From assembly GCF_000747525.1 (NCBI RefSeq), contig NZ_CP009278.1, forward strand, positions 3,100,001 to 3,164,000: a stretch of 64,000 nucleotides of DNA. Reading direction: 5' to 3'. Below, piece by piece: positions 43,727-52,322 of this stretch. Source of the stretch: Sphingobacterium sp. ML3W (GTDB lineage: Bacteria > Bacteroidota > Bacteroidia > Sphingobacteriales > Sphingobacteriaceae). Positions within the stretch are counted from its first letter, which is position 1; each line of letters begins with the position of its first letter. The translations under genes were made by a program, and so were the position numbers. The notes below the pieces were generated by a model. That model was not told the origin of the DNA. It did no database searches and worked only from the letters and a program-made list of their open reading frames with translations.

Positions 43727-45160
43727 TTAAAAACGAATGGTATCCGATGCTAAGAAAGGTAATTCATAAGCTCCAGTATCCATCATTACTTGTTTTGCTA
43801 CTTTTTTTAAATTCATTACTGATGCTTCGGTTACTTTAGTTTGATAGGAATAGATCTGGTTCAGCTTAGGTAGATTATTTAATTTTTCTAAACCCTTATC
43901 TGTCACCGGAACGGCGAATAAATTTAGGTAACGTAAATTTTGATGTCCAGCCAGAAATGTTAACCCATCATCTGTAATCTGCGTATGCTCCAAATGCAAC
44001 TTCATTAAGTTGGTAAATTCGGGAATAATCTTAAGGCCCTGGTTCGTAATGGCCGTATTACCCAACTTCAATTGCACGATGTTATCTTTTATTTTCAGCA
44101 AGTCAGTTAAATCTTGATCTTTAAATTCAGGATAATTGATTGCATTGATAACGACATATTCACTATTCTTATCAATAGGTAAAACCTTGATTCCTTTCGC
44201 CTGCAATTGTTGTACAAAATCTGTCGGTAACTTATTGGCTTCAGGTAATTCCTCAAATGGTGAAGTAGGTTCGCTCCCCTTTTCAAGCTTCGCTAATATT
44301 TCTTTCATTTCAGCAGTTTGCGCCAGTTCGCTTGTTTTTTTTCCAAAGTCAGCACCCTCTTTTACCCACCAACCGATTAGTTTTATCTGCTCAGCAGTAA
44401 TTGGTTTCCGTCCTTTAGGAGGCATCCGCCCTTCATGCCCTTCTGGCAGAATCAATCGGGCGTATAATTCACTCTTTTCAGCATCATTCAACACCAATAC
44501 ATTACCATTATCGCCACCTTTCAATAGATGTACTTGATCATGCAGAGCCAAACCACCCTCTTTCTTCTTTTCTCCGTGACAACTCACACATCTTTGTTTC
44601 AATATGGGTTGAATGATCCCACTGTATACTTGCGCTTCCTGTACATTAGTCAGCAGAGTCATCTCCTCTATTGGTTCTTCGATACCAACGACTTCTTTAA
44701 TTGCCGTCGGAAGTGCATCTTTAAAATATCCCTTTCCATGTGTCAGTGTACCACCAAAATGGCCAGTGAAAGCAATAAGAATAAACATCAGAAACAATAG
44801 CAACAGTCGATATGGTTTTATTTTTTCAATAAATGAATAGCGCGTACCCTCTCTATATAATTGGTATAAAAAAAGACTGATTACTGCGACAGCTATCCCT
44901 AACCATTGATGAAACTCCAATGTTTCCTGTTCATATCCTCCCTGTAAAGACAATAAATATCCTGTAAAACATGCCAATAAAGCAGCAACACCGCCAAGTA
45001 ATAGAGATAAAGATATCGCTGGTCCAATAGTGCGATAGCTTTCCTTTCTTGAAAAGACTGCCAATATACAAGCTACAATCAACATTCCGATAGGTAAATG
45101 CACCAATAGAGGGTGCCATCTACCAGTAAAATTCATCAACTCTTCAAAAAACAACATCAT
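43727..45160 (-). CDS. Membrane DUF2231 / planctomycete-type cytochrome c / leucine-rich repeat fusion
   Basis: 477 residues. The N-terminal 150 residues hold four membrane segments with the DUF2231 pattern (WHPLLVHLPIGMLIVACILAVF). A planctomycete-type cytochrome domain follows, with one heme site RCVSCHG near residue 192 and GRMPPKGRKPITAEQI near 245. The C-terminal 150 residues are leucine-rich-repeat-like (LTDLLKIKDNIVQLKLGNTAITNQGL, LMKLHLEHTQITDDGL, LRYLNLFAVPVTDKGL). It overlaps the isomerase stop (ATGA at 45157-45160) and is the last gene of the operon. It may pass electrons to the membrane. Confidence 0.85.
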   Translation of the reverse strand: MMLFFEELMNFTGRWHPLLVHLPIGMLIVACILAVFSRKESYRTIGPAISLSLLLGGVAALLACFTGYLLSLQGGYEQETLEFHQWLGIAVAVISLFLYQLYREGTRYSFIEKIKPYRLLLLFLMFILIAFTGHFGGTLTHGKGYFKDALPTAIKEVVGIEEPIEEMTLLTNVQEAQVYSGIIQPILKQRCVSCHGEKKKEGGLALHDQVHLLKGGDNGNVLVLNDAEKSELYARLILPEGHEGRMPPKGRKPITAEQIKLIGWWVKEGADFGKKTSELAQTAEMKEILAKLEKGSEPTSPFEELPEANKLPTDFVQQLQAKGIKVLPIDKNSEYVVINAINYPEFKDQDLTDLLKIKDNIVQLKLGNTAITNQGLKIIPEFTNLMKLHLEHTQITDDGLTFLAGHQNLRYLNLFAVPVTDKGLEKLNNLPKLNQIYSYQTKVTEASVMNLKKVAKQVMMDTGAYELPFLASDTIRF

Positions 45161-46038
45161 GATTTATAGCGTGTTTTTAAAAGATTTAACATGAATACAT
45201 TGATACTCCACTGATCAGCAACAGGTTGTTGTGTATAAGGTAAAGTAGGTAAATAGCCTGCAGGACCGAACTCGGTCGTAATCCTTAAAATTCCTGCATT
45301 ATTCTCCTTATGAAGTCTCACAATTTCATCCCACCATGCTAAATGTTGGTCTAATGTGGATTTCCACTCTGGTGCTGCTGGATCATTGACTTGTGGCCCT
45401 TGAGGATGACCTACTCGAGCATGGATATGGCTTGTTCTTGATAATGCCAATTGAACTGCCTCTTTCTGATCAGATAGCATAGATTCATGAACATTGCACC
45501 AATGCGATATATCCAAAGTTAACTTCAACTCTGGGATTTGTTGCAAATAATTTTTTGTGATATGAGCTGCAAAACTAAATCTTCCACGGTGGGTTTCGTG
45601 TGTTATTGGAATACCTGTTTTTTTGGATATGGATGTTGTTGCATCAATCAATGCTTTATTCTGCTCGAAGGTATAATAATCTTTACCGGTATGGCAATTG
45701 ATATAATCAGGTTTCTGTTGAGCAGCCTCCTCGACATTTTTGGCAAATGAGCTCAGGTACTGCTCAAAATTTGCACCACCACCTCCACTCAATAGTCCAA
45801 GTGAGAGTTTATGTTTCTTTAATGCCTCGAACATTGCTGTACGATCGGGCCCTGCAGCAGGTAACCAAGTCTCTAGACCATCATATCCTGCCTGGCTCAC
45901 TTTGGCACAGTAACTGTCCCATGATTCTGCCATACCCCAGTTGGTACAGTAATACTTAATTTTAAGATTATCTTTCACTTGAGCTTGACTTAGTAAAGCC
46001 CACAAACAAAACAGCATGATGCTATATAAATATTTCAT
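45157..46038 (-). CDS. Exported sugar phosphate isomerase/epimerase-like TIM barrel
   Basis: 293 residues with a signal peptide (IMLFCLWALLSQAQ). The xylose-isomerase-like (AP endonuclease 2 type) barrel is seen in QAGYDGLETWLPAAG, LSLGLLSGGGGANFEQY, PITHETHRGRFSFAA (Glu/His metal site), LTLDISHWCNV (Asp, His) and the later TEFGPAGYLP (Glu) strand. These carboxylates and histidines could bind a divalent metal. Export is unusual for a classical isomerase and fits the periplasmic cytochrome operon around it. It starts 11 bases after the DUF1501 gene. Confidence 0.85.
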   Translation of the reverse strand: MKYLYSIMLFCLWALLSQAQVKDNLKIKYYCTNWGMAESWDSYCAKVSQAGYDGLETWLPAAGPDRTAMFEALKKHKLSLGLLSGGGGANFEQYLSSFAKNVEEAAQQKPDYINCHTGKDYYTFEQNKALIDATTSISKKTGIPITHETHRGRFSFAAHITKNYLQQIPELKLTLDISHWCNVHESMLSDQKEAVQLALSRTSHIHARVGHPQGPQVNDPAAPEWKSTLDQHLAWWDEIVRLHKENNAGILRITTEFGPAGYLPTLPYTQQPVADQWSINVFMLNLLKTRYKS

Positions 46039-46049
46039 TCAGGTATAAG

Positions 46050-47543
46050 TTAAACAATTGCACTGATCAGGTTGCCTTCTACATCCGTAAGACGGAAAGG
46101 CCTTCCCTGAAATTCATAAGTAAATTTTTCATGGTCGAAACCGAGTAAATGGAGCATAGTAGCATGTACATCATGCACTGAAGACCTACCACTGACCCCA
46201 GTAAAACCGATTTCATCCGTCTCTCCATAGGTCACTCCGGGCTTGACTCCACCGCCAGCCATCCATATCGTATAAGCATCGGTATGATGATCACGTCCTA
46301 AGAAAGGCATATCGCTGTTATCTCGGTTTTCTTGCATCGGAGTTCTACCAAATTCACCACCCCACACGACCAATGTTTCATCCAACAATCCGCGCTGTTT
46401 CAAGTCCATGATCAATGCCGTCATCGGTCGATCTATCTCTCTACATTTATTTCGAAATCCATAATCGATAGAATCGGAAGCATTGGTTCCATGACTATCC
46501 CAGCCCCAATCGAATAATTGTACATAACGCACACCCTGCTCAACGAGCTTACGCGCTAACAAGCAATTATTTGCAAAGGATTCTTTCCCAGGTTCTGTAC
46601 CATACAATTCATGAATATGTGCAGGCTCTTGGCTGATATCCATCACTTCTGGAACTGCGACCTGCATTTTGTAAGCCATCTCATATTGGGCTATTCGCGA
46701 TAGTGTTTCAGGATCTTTGTAAGTATCATATTCGTCTTTATTCACTTCATTGATGGCATCTATGGCATGTCTCTTTAAGTCTCTATCCATACCATCGGGG
46801 TCAGCAAGATAAAGTACAGGATCACCTTTGGAACGACATTGCACACCTTGATAAACTGACGGCAAGAAACCCGAACCCCATACACTTTTTCCTGCATCGG
46901 GCGTTTTCCCTCCTGAGGTCAAAACAACAAATCCTGGTAAGTTACTATTCTCCGATCCCAAACCATAGGTTACCCAAGAGCCGATACTCGGTCTTCCAAG
47001 TCTTGCACTTCCTGTCTGCATAAATAATTGTGCAGGGCCATGGTTGAATTGATCCGTATGCACCGCCTTTAGGAAACTGACATCGTCCACCACTTTACTA
47101 AAGTGTGGTAAATGGTCCGATACCCAAGCACCACTTTGTCCATATTGTTTAAAGGTGGCCTGCGGGCCCAACATCTTAGGGATACCCCGTATGAAAGCAA
47201 ACTTCTTACCCGCCAAAAGCGATTCCGGACAAGGTTGGTTATGTAATGTTTGTAGCACCGGTTTATAGTCAAACAACTCCAATTGAGAAGGTGCACCTGC
47301 CATATGCAGATAAATAACACTTTTTGCTTTTCCAGGAAAATGTGGAGATTTTGGAATCAATGGATTTAAAGCATTCAGATCAAAAGCTCCACCCGTATTC
47401 GTATTACCACCACAACTTGCTAGAAAGCTACCTAGCGCTATACTTCCAACACCTGCCACGCAGTCTTTCAAAAAATGCCTACGCGTGACTGCTTGCAATT
47501 TTTGTTGCTGCAATTCACTAAATAATTTATTAAGATCTTTCAT
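46050..47543 (-). CDS. Tat-exported DUF1501 family protein
   Basis: 497 residues. A twin-arginine motif (TRRHFLKDC) and a hydrophobic stretch ending FLASC suggest Tat export with possible lipidation. The DUF1501 body shows SVIYLHMAGAPSQLELFDYKP, the SHLPHFSKVVDD region, a GWDSHGT segment, VVWGGEFGRTPM and GRDHHTDAYTIWMAGGGVKPG, which match the alkaline-phosphatase/sulfatase-like fold of this family. In planctomycetes and Bacteroidota it is almost always paired with a PSD1-type cytochrome, as here (5 bases downstream of it). The reaction is unknown. Confidence 0.9.
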   Translation of the reverse strand: MKDLNKLFSELQQQKLQAVTRRHFLKDCVAGVGSIALGSFLASCGGNTNTGGAFDLNALNPLIPKSPHFPGKAKSVIYLHMAGAPSQLELFDYKPVLQTLHNQPCPESLLAGKKFAFIRGIPKMLGPQATFKQYGQSGAWVSDHLPHFSKVVDDVSFLKAVHTDQFNHGPAQLFMQTGSARLGRPSIGSWVTYGLGSENSNLPGFVVLTSGGKTPDAGKSVWGSGFLPSVYQGVQCRSKGDPVLYLADPDGMDRDLKRHAIDAINEVNKDEYDTYKDPETLSRIAQYEMAYKMQVAVPEVMDISQEPAHIHELYGTEPGKESFANNCLLARKLVEQGVRYVQLFDWGWDSHGTNASDSIDYGFRNKCREIDRPMTALIMDLKQRGLLDETLVVWGGEFGRTPMQENRDNSDMPFLGRDHHTDAYTIWMAGGGVKPGVTYGETDEIGFTGVSGRSSVHDVHATMLHLLGFDHEKFTYEFQGRPFRLTDVEGNLISAIV

Positions 47544-47548
47544 TGTCC

Positions 47549-50311
47549 TTACGATTTTGTTAGAAATTCATCCAAGTTTAACAATGCATTTGCCACAACC
47601 ATATAGGCGGCTTTTGATGTTAATGATGGGTCCTTAGATTCATCTGCACTAGCAGCCATAAATTTAGCGGCCTCAGCAGGTTTCTTATTAAAATTTTGGA
47701 GTGCCGCTTGATACAATTTCTCTAATGCCACGACTTTATCTTCAGTAGGGCTCTTTAACATGAGCTCTTTGTAACCATGACTAATTATAGATTTCGGACT
47801 ACCTGCACCATCTTTTTGCATCCGTCGAGATAAATGCTTAGCAGCCTCTATATAGACTGGGTCATTTAATGTGGTCAGGGCTTGCAATGGTGTGTTCGTA
47901 CGAATACGATCGCCCAAGCAGACTTCCCTACTGGAAGCATCAAATGAAATAAATGAAGGGTAAGGACTTGTTCTTTTCAGAAAGGTATAAAGTCCTCTTC
48001 TATATTGATCTTCACCCTCACTTGTAGCCCAAGACTCACCACTATATACGGTCATCCAAACACCATCAGGTTGAAAAGGCATCACCGATGGACCATACAT
48101 TTTTTTACTTAGCAGACCACTAACAGCTAACGTTTGATCACGAATTTGTTCAGCAGAAAGCCTAAATCTTGGTCCACGAGCTAAATAAATATTTGCAGGA
48201 TCCTTATCAGCATCACTCTTCTTTAAACTTGAAGATTGCTTATAAGTAGATGACATGACTATATCTTTGATTAAGCTCTTCATACTCCATTTTTTAGAGT
48301 GCATCAAATCTAATGCTAAGTAATCTAACAAGTCTGTATGCATAGAAGGAATACTTTGCGTACCCATATCACCAAGCGGTTCTACCAACCCTCTTCCAAA
48401 TAATTGTGCCCATACCCTATTAACCAAGGTACGTGCAGTCAATGGATTATCTTTACTCACAATCCATTTTGCAAAACCTAATCTATTTTTTGGCGCTCCT
48501 TCAGGAAATGTATTCAAAGTTGCTGGTACTCCTGGTTGTACTTCTTCTCCTAATGTCAATCTATTCCCCCTTTCGAAAACATGTGTTTTTCGATGCATAT
48601 CTGCTGGATTTTCAATCATTATCGGCACACTTTCAGGATTCGTATTGATCAGCTGTAAAAATGTATTTTGCATGCTTTGCGATTCAACATTATTTGCAAC
48701 AGGTAGTCCTTCTCGTAGCGCAAACCACTCAATCATACAAATCGGTTGATCTTTTCCCGCGCTTGGATTTCTAAAGATGAGGTAGAGATCATGAACCCCA
48801 GCTTCATCTTTAATAGCTGCCTGAATCACCTGTCTACCAGAAGTATTAGGAAGCTGTACTTCACTTAACAATGGCCCATCCTTACTACCCTTTCTCACTT
48901 CAATGACTCCACCTTTTAAATCAGTCCAATAATTGATATAGAGTTGCTTCTTACCTTGCAGCGAAATATTTTTTAACCGTGCACTTCCTCCTGAACGTAC
49001 CCCTAACCATTTGGTATCATATAAAGCACCATTTTCTACTTGATCACTGTAATGTGCATGAATTTTGGGTTCTAATGTTTGTAAAAACAAATCGGTCGAA
49101 CGAATTAAATCTTGATGACCATTCTTTGTCAACCAATATTTGATACTATCTACACGTTTCTCATCCTCCGGTTTATAAAAGCGTAACCTCGGATGATCAC
49201 CTTGTGTATCTTCATCTCGCGTGTTGTTAAAAAATGCAACAGATTGGTAGTATTCTTCAAATTTAAAAGGGTCGTATGTATGACTATGACATTGTATACA
49301 TTCGAATGTGGTGCTCAACCAAACTTGATAAGTCGTATTGACCCGATCGAGTACAGATGCTACCCGAAACTCTTCATTATCTGTTCCTCCCTCATCATTA
49401 TTCATGGTATTGCGATGGAAAGCTGTAGCGATTAACTGGTCTTTAGTAGGCTCTGGCAATAAATCACCGGCTAGCTGCTCTATGGTAAATTCATCATAAG
49501 GCATGTCCTTATTCAAGGATTTTATCAACCAATCTCGGTATGGCCATATACGTCTAGAAGCATCTTTCTCGTAGCCTTTTGTGTCGGCATAACGTGCCAA
49601 ATCGAGCCACCAGCTCGCCCATTTTTCTCCATATTGTTGCGAGGCGAGTAAACTATCTACTCGCAGTTCATAGGCTTCTTCTCTGTTATCATTAATAAAT
49701 GATTCCACTTCTGTTAGCGTTGGTGGTAAGCCCACAATATCCAAATAGAGCCTACGTAGTAAAGTTTCTTTATCTGCTTGATCAGAAAAGGTCAAGCCTT
49801 CTTGATTCATTTTATCCTGTACGAAAAAATCAATATTATTGGATATTCCTTTAGGTTTCATACCAAATAAGCTTGCAAAAGAAAAAGGTTTCGGTACTTC
49901 AACATGTTCTGGTAAAGTATAAGCCCAATGTTCTCCCCATTTCGCTCCTTCATTTACCCATCTAGTCAAAATACTGATTTCTTCATCAGTCAACTTTGGA
50001 GCATTGTAGGGCATCCTTAACTCAGGGTCCTCACTGGTAAGACGTTTTATAAATTCACTATGATCCGCATCTCCTGCGATGATAGCTGGCTTTCCCGACT
50101 CTGTTTTAGCAAAGGCTTCCTCTTCAAAAAGTAAACTAAAATTCCCATTTTTCTTTACTCCGCCATGGCAAGTAATACAATGCTTATTGAGAAGGGGCTT
50201 TACATCAGCACTAAAATCCACAGAATCTTCTTTCTGAAAGGTGAACAATCCGATAGCAACGATTGCACACAATAAGAGGGATACGACGACAAGTTTTCTT
50301 TTCATTTTCAA
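47549..50311 (-). CDS. PSD1-type planctomycete cytochrome protein (DUF1549/DUF1553), diheme
   Basis: 920 residues. After an N-terminal membrane/export segment comes the PSC1 cytochrome domain with CITCHG near residue 42 and ELRMPYNAPKLTDEEISIL. DUF1549 then contains the DIVGLPPTLTEVE, WASWWLDLARYADTKGYEKD and ECIQCHSHTYDPF signatures, the last giving a second CxxCH. A middle carbohydrate-binding-like region (GGVIEVRKGSKDG) precedes DUF1553 with NPLTARTLVNRVWAQLFGRGLVEPLGDMG and the SLTTLNDPVYIEAAK-like end. It probably carries electrons in the periplasm and heads the four-gene operon. Confidence 0.9.
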   Translation of the reverse strand: MKMKRKLVVVSLLLCAIVAIGLFTFQKEDSVDFSADVKPLLNKHCITCHGGVKKNGNFSLLFEEEAFAKTESGKPAIIAGDADHSEFIKRLTSEDPELRMPYNAPKLTDEEISILTRWVNEGAKWGEHWAYTLPEHVEVPKPFSFASLFGMKPKGISNNIDFFVQDKMNQEGLTFSDQADKETLLRRLYLDIVGLPPTLTEVESFINDNREEAYELRVDSLLASQQYGEKWASWWLDLARYADTKGYEKDASRRIWPYRDWLIKSLNKDMPYDEFTIEQLAGDLLPEPTKDQLIATAFHRNTMNNDEGGTDNEEFRVASVLDRVNTTYQVWLSTTFECIQCHSHTYDPFKFEEYYQSVAFFNNTRDEDTQGDHPRLRFYKPEDEKRVDSIKYWLTKNGHQDLIRSTDLFLQTLEPKIHAHYSDQVENGALYDTKWLGVRSGGSARLKNISLQGKKQLYINYWTDLKGGVIEVRKGSKDGPLLSEVQLPNTSGRQVIQAAIKDEAGVHDLYLIFRNPSAGKDQPICMIEWFALREGLPVANNVESQSMQNTFLQLINTNPESVPIMIENPADMHRKTHVFERGNRLTLGEEVQPGVPATLNTFPEGAPKNRLGFAKWIVSKDNPLTARTLVNRVWAQLFGRGLVEPLGDMGTQSIPSMHTDLLDYLALDLMHSKKWSMKSLIKDIVMSSTYKQSSSLKKSDADKDPANIYLARGPRFRLSAEQIRDQTLAVSGLLSKKMYGPSVMPFQPDGVWMTVYSGESWATSEGEDQYRRGLYTFLKRTSPYPSFISFDASSREVCLGDRIRTNTPLQALTTLNDPVYIEAAKHLSRRMQKDGAGSPKSIISHGYKELMLKSPTEDKVVALEKLYQAALQNFNKKPAEAAKFMAASADESKDPSLTSKAAYMVVANALLNLDEFLTKS

Positions 50312-50707
50312 TACGATTTATAACTTTAGGTATGATGGACAACCAAACTGGCTTTCAAAATGGCCTATCGCATTTTTCGTTATTTAGGTGTATATAATAA
50401 AAAAGGTTAGTGATGATTGATGTTGTATTAATCATCATTTTGTTAATTTACTAAATTACACGTTATAAAAACAAAATATTACAACGATATTTGCTATTAC
50501 TGACACTATATTACCCCTTAGATTGGTTCAATAATTGAAAGAAGAATAATGATTATCTTTTTATTGCATTGCCTAATTGGAAATTAAAAAAGGAGGACAA
50601 TCTTTATCTGGTACTTTTGGAATGATTTTATGTCTTAAATTCTATAATTTTATTGAAAATATAGAACTTTACAATTGACTATTGAATTTCAATAATCTCA
50701 ACTTATT
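50312..50707. other. Divergent promoter region
   Basis: Lies between the cytochrome operon and the acetyltransferase gene. It is very AT-rich and holds no gene. An ATATTTTG-like element on the minus strand (about 50470-50480) is one base off the -7 consensus. The FadR-type palindrome found at 57256 is not seen here. Confidence 0.4.
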
Positions 50708-51238
50708 ATGGAAGCAGAAATCAGAAAAGAAATGGAGGAGGACTTTAGTCAAGTTTTCAATCTAATTGAACTTGCATTTAAAAATAAAAAATATAGCGAT
50801 CATCAAGAGCAATTTCTAGTGCAAAAACTTAGAGATTCGGACGTATTCGAGCCCGAATTATCATTGGTAGCTGAATTTAATAAAGAAATAGTAGGTTATA
50901 TATTACTAACAAAAATTAAGATAAAAAATGGTATAGATGAACATCTGGCACTAGCATTGGCCCCAGTGGCTGTTCTACCAGCATATCAAAAAAGAGGAAT
51001 CGGTGCTCAGCTCATCCGTACAGCGCACAGCAGAACTGCAACTTTAGGCTATGGTGCTGTGATAGTATTAGGACATGAAAACTATTATCCAAAATTTGGA
51101 TATCAGCCAGCTGAAAAGTATGGTATTCAATTACCCTTTGACGTACCTAAGGAAAACTGTATGGTAAAAGAATTAAGAACAAATGCATTAAAAGGTGTAC
51201 ATGGAATGGTCGAATATGCAAAAGAGTTTTACAGCTAA
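50708..51238 (+). CDS. GNAT-family N-acetyltransferase (YhbS-like)
   Basis: 176 residues. The YhbS-type pattern is seen: IRKEMEEDFSQVFNLIELAF, LSLVAEFNKEIVGYILLTKI, LALAPVAVLPAYQKRGIGAQLIR with the Q-x-R-G-I-G acetyl-CoA loop (about residue 96-101), and VIVLGHENYYPKFGYQPA. It lies between the cytochrome operon and the aldolase gene but on the opposite strand, so it is not part of their transcripts. Substrate unknown. Confidence 0.9.
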   Translation: MEAEIRKEMEEDFSQVFNLIELAFKNKKYSDHQEQFLVQKLRDSDVFEPELSLVAEFNKEIVGYILLTKIKIKNGIDEHLALALAPVAVLPAYQKRGIGAQLIRTAHSRTATLGYGAVIVLGHENYYPKFGYQPAEKYGIQLPFDVPKENCMVKELRTNALKGVHGMVEYAKEFYS

Positions 51239-51267
51239 GGGGCTTATGTATATGCACATAAGCCCCT
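51238..51267. terminator. Bidirectional terminator
   Basis: AGGGGCTTATGT (51238-51249) pairs with ACATAAGCCCCT (51256-51267), 6-base loop. It separates the convergent acetyltransferase and aldolase genes. Confidence 0.85.
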
Positions 51268-51314
51268 CATCAACCATATTTATTATAATCGTAAAAAAAC
51301 TATAGTCTATCTCA

Positions 51315-52235
51315 TTATTTGGAAGAAAAGGAAGCGAATTCCAATTCTGCTACATCAGATTGAAATGCTACAAATTGTTCCTGAGACATATTCTTGATTG
51401 GTAATCTAAATTCTCCGCAATCTAATCCAATTAATTTCATATAGGTCTTCCCTACCGATATTCCACCATATTTAGCCAATAACGTAATCATATCGATAGA
51501 CTTTTGCTGTAAAGCATTTGCGCGTTCAAAATCACCAGCATTAAATGCAGATATCAAATCATGATATAACGGTGCAGCATAATTATAGGTACTGCCAACA
51601 GCTCCTTTTGCTCCTAAAATCAAAGAAGAAAGCATGTTTTCATCTCTACCCCACAACATATCGTATTTACGACCAGCATAATTCATACAAGATAAGAAGT
51701 CCATAAAGTCTTCATGTGTATATTTAATACCGGCAAAGTTTGGAATGACACCATCTACTGCTTTCAATAAATCGATCATTGGATAGTTCCCTCCAGTCAG
51801 GACAGGGATATGATAATAATAAAAGGCAGTATTTGGAGCTGCTGCGGCAATCTCGACACAACAGGCCGCTAATTGTCCAACATTAGCAGGCTTAAAGTAG
51901 AATGGCGATGTGAATGAAATGGCATCGACTCCTTCTTCTTCCGAAATTTTAGCCAGCTCTATACACTCTCTAATATTGGTTCCTCCCAAAAGTACAATTA
52001 ATTTAAAATCTGGATCAGTCTTGGTTAGGGTTGACCAAGCCTGTACCACTGCGACTTTCTCTTGAAATGTCAAGGAAACTCCCTCGCCCGTCGAACCGCA
52101 AATAAACCCACCTTTTACTTGATTACTTTTTAAGGATTGATAGTATGCGGGAATTTGCTCTAAATTTAAATCACCGTTTTCATCAAATGGTGTGAATGGA
52201 GCTGCAATTAAGCCTTCGATTTTTTTAATTATCAT
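51315..52235 (-). CDS. nanA: N-acetylneuraminate lyase-like class I aldolase
   Basis: 306 residues, the normal length. The DapA/NanA family motifs are present: GSTGEG (residues 47-52), YYYHIP (Tyr141 as catalytic Tyr, then HIP) and GIKYTH with the Schiff-base Lys171. The YYHIP and GAVGSTYNYAAPLYH segments are closer to N-acetylneuraminate lyase than to dihydrodipicolinate synthase. It would split sialic acid or a related 2-keto sugar acid into pyruvate and a sugar. It lies 87 bases after SusD on the same strand and completes a small uptake-and-cleavage operon. No sialidase, epimerase or kinase is nearby, so the true substrate may differ. Confidence 0.75.
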   Translation of the reverse strand: MIIKKIEGLIAAPFTPFDENGDLNLEQIPAYYQSLKSNQVKGGFICGSTGEGVSLTFQEKVAVVQAWSTLTKTDPDFKLIVLLGGTNIRECIELAKISEEEGVDAISFTSPFYFKPANVGQLAACCVEIAAAAPNTAFYYYHIPVLTGGNYPMIDLLKAVDGVIPNFAGIKYTHEDFMDFLSCMNYAGRKYDMLWGRDENMLSSLILGAKGAVGSTYNYAAPLYHDLISAFNAGDFERANALQQKSIDMITLLAKYGGISVGKTYMKLIGLDCGEFRLPIKNMSQEQFVAFQSDVAELEFASFSSK

Positions 52236-52267
52236 TTATTTTAAATGTTTAAGATCTATTAAAAATC

Positions 52268-52295
52268 CTAATCCATACTGATTTGTATGAATTAG
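52268..52295 (-). terminator. Hairpin between susD and the aldolase gene
   Basis: CTAATCCATAC (52268-52278) pairs with GTATGAATTAG (52285-52295), one mismatch, 6-base loop. On the minus strand it is followed by a T-rich run, so it may attenuate expression of the aldolase. Confidence 0.5.
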
Positions 52296-52322
52296 AATAA
52301 AATTTCACATGCTTTTATCAAG

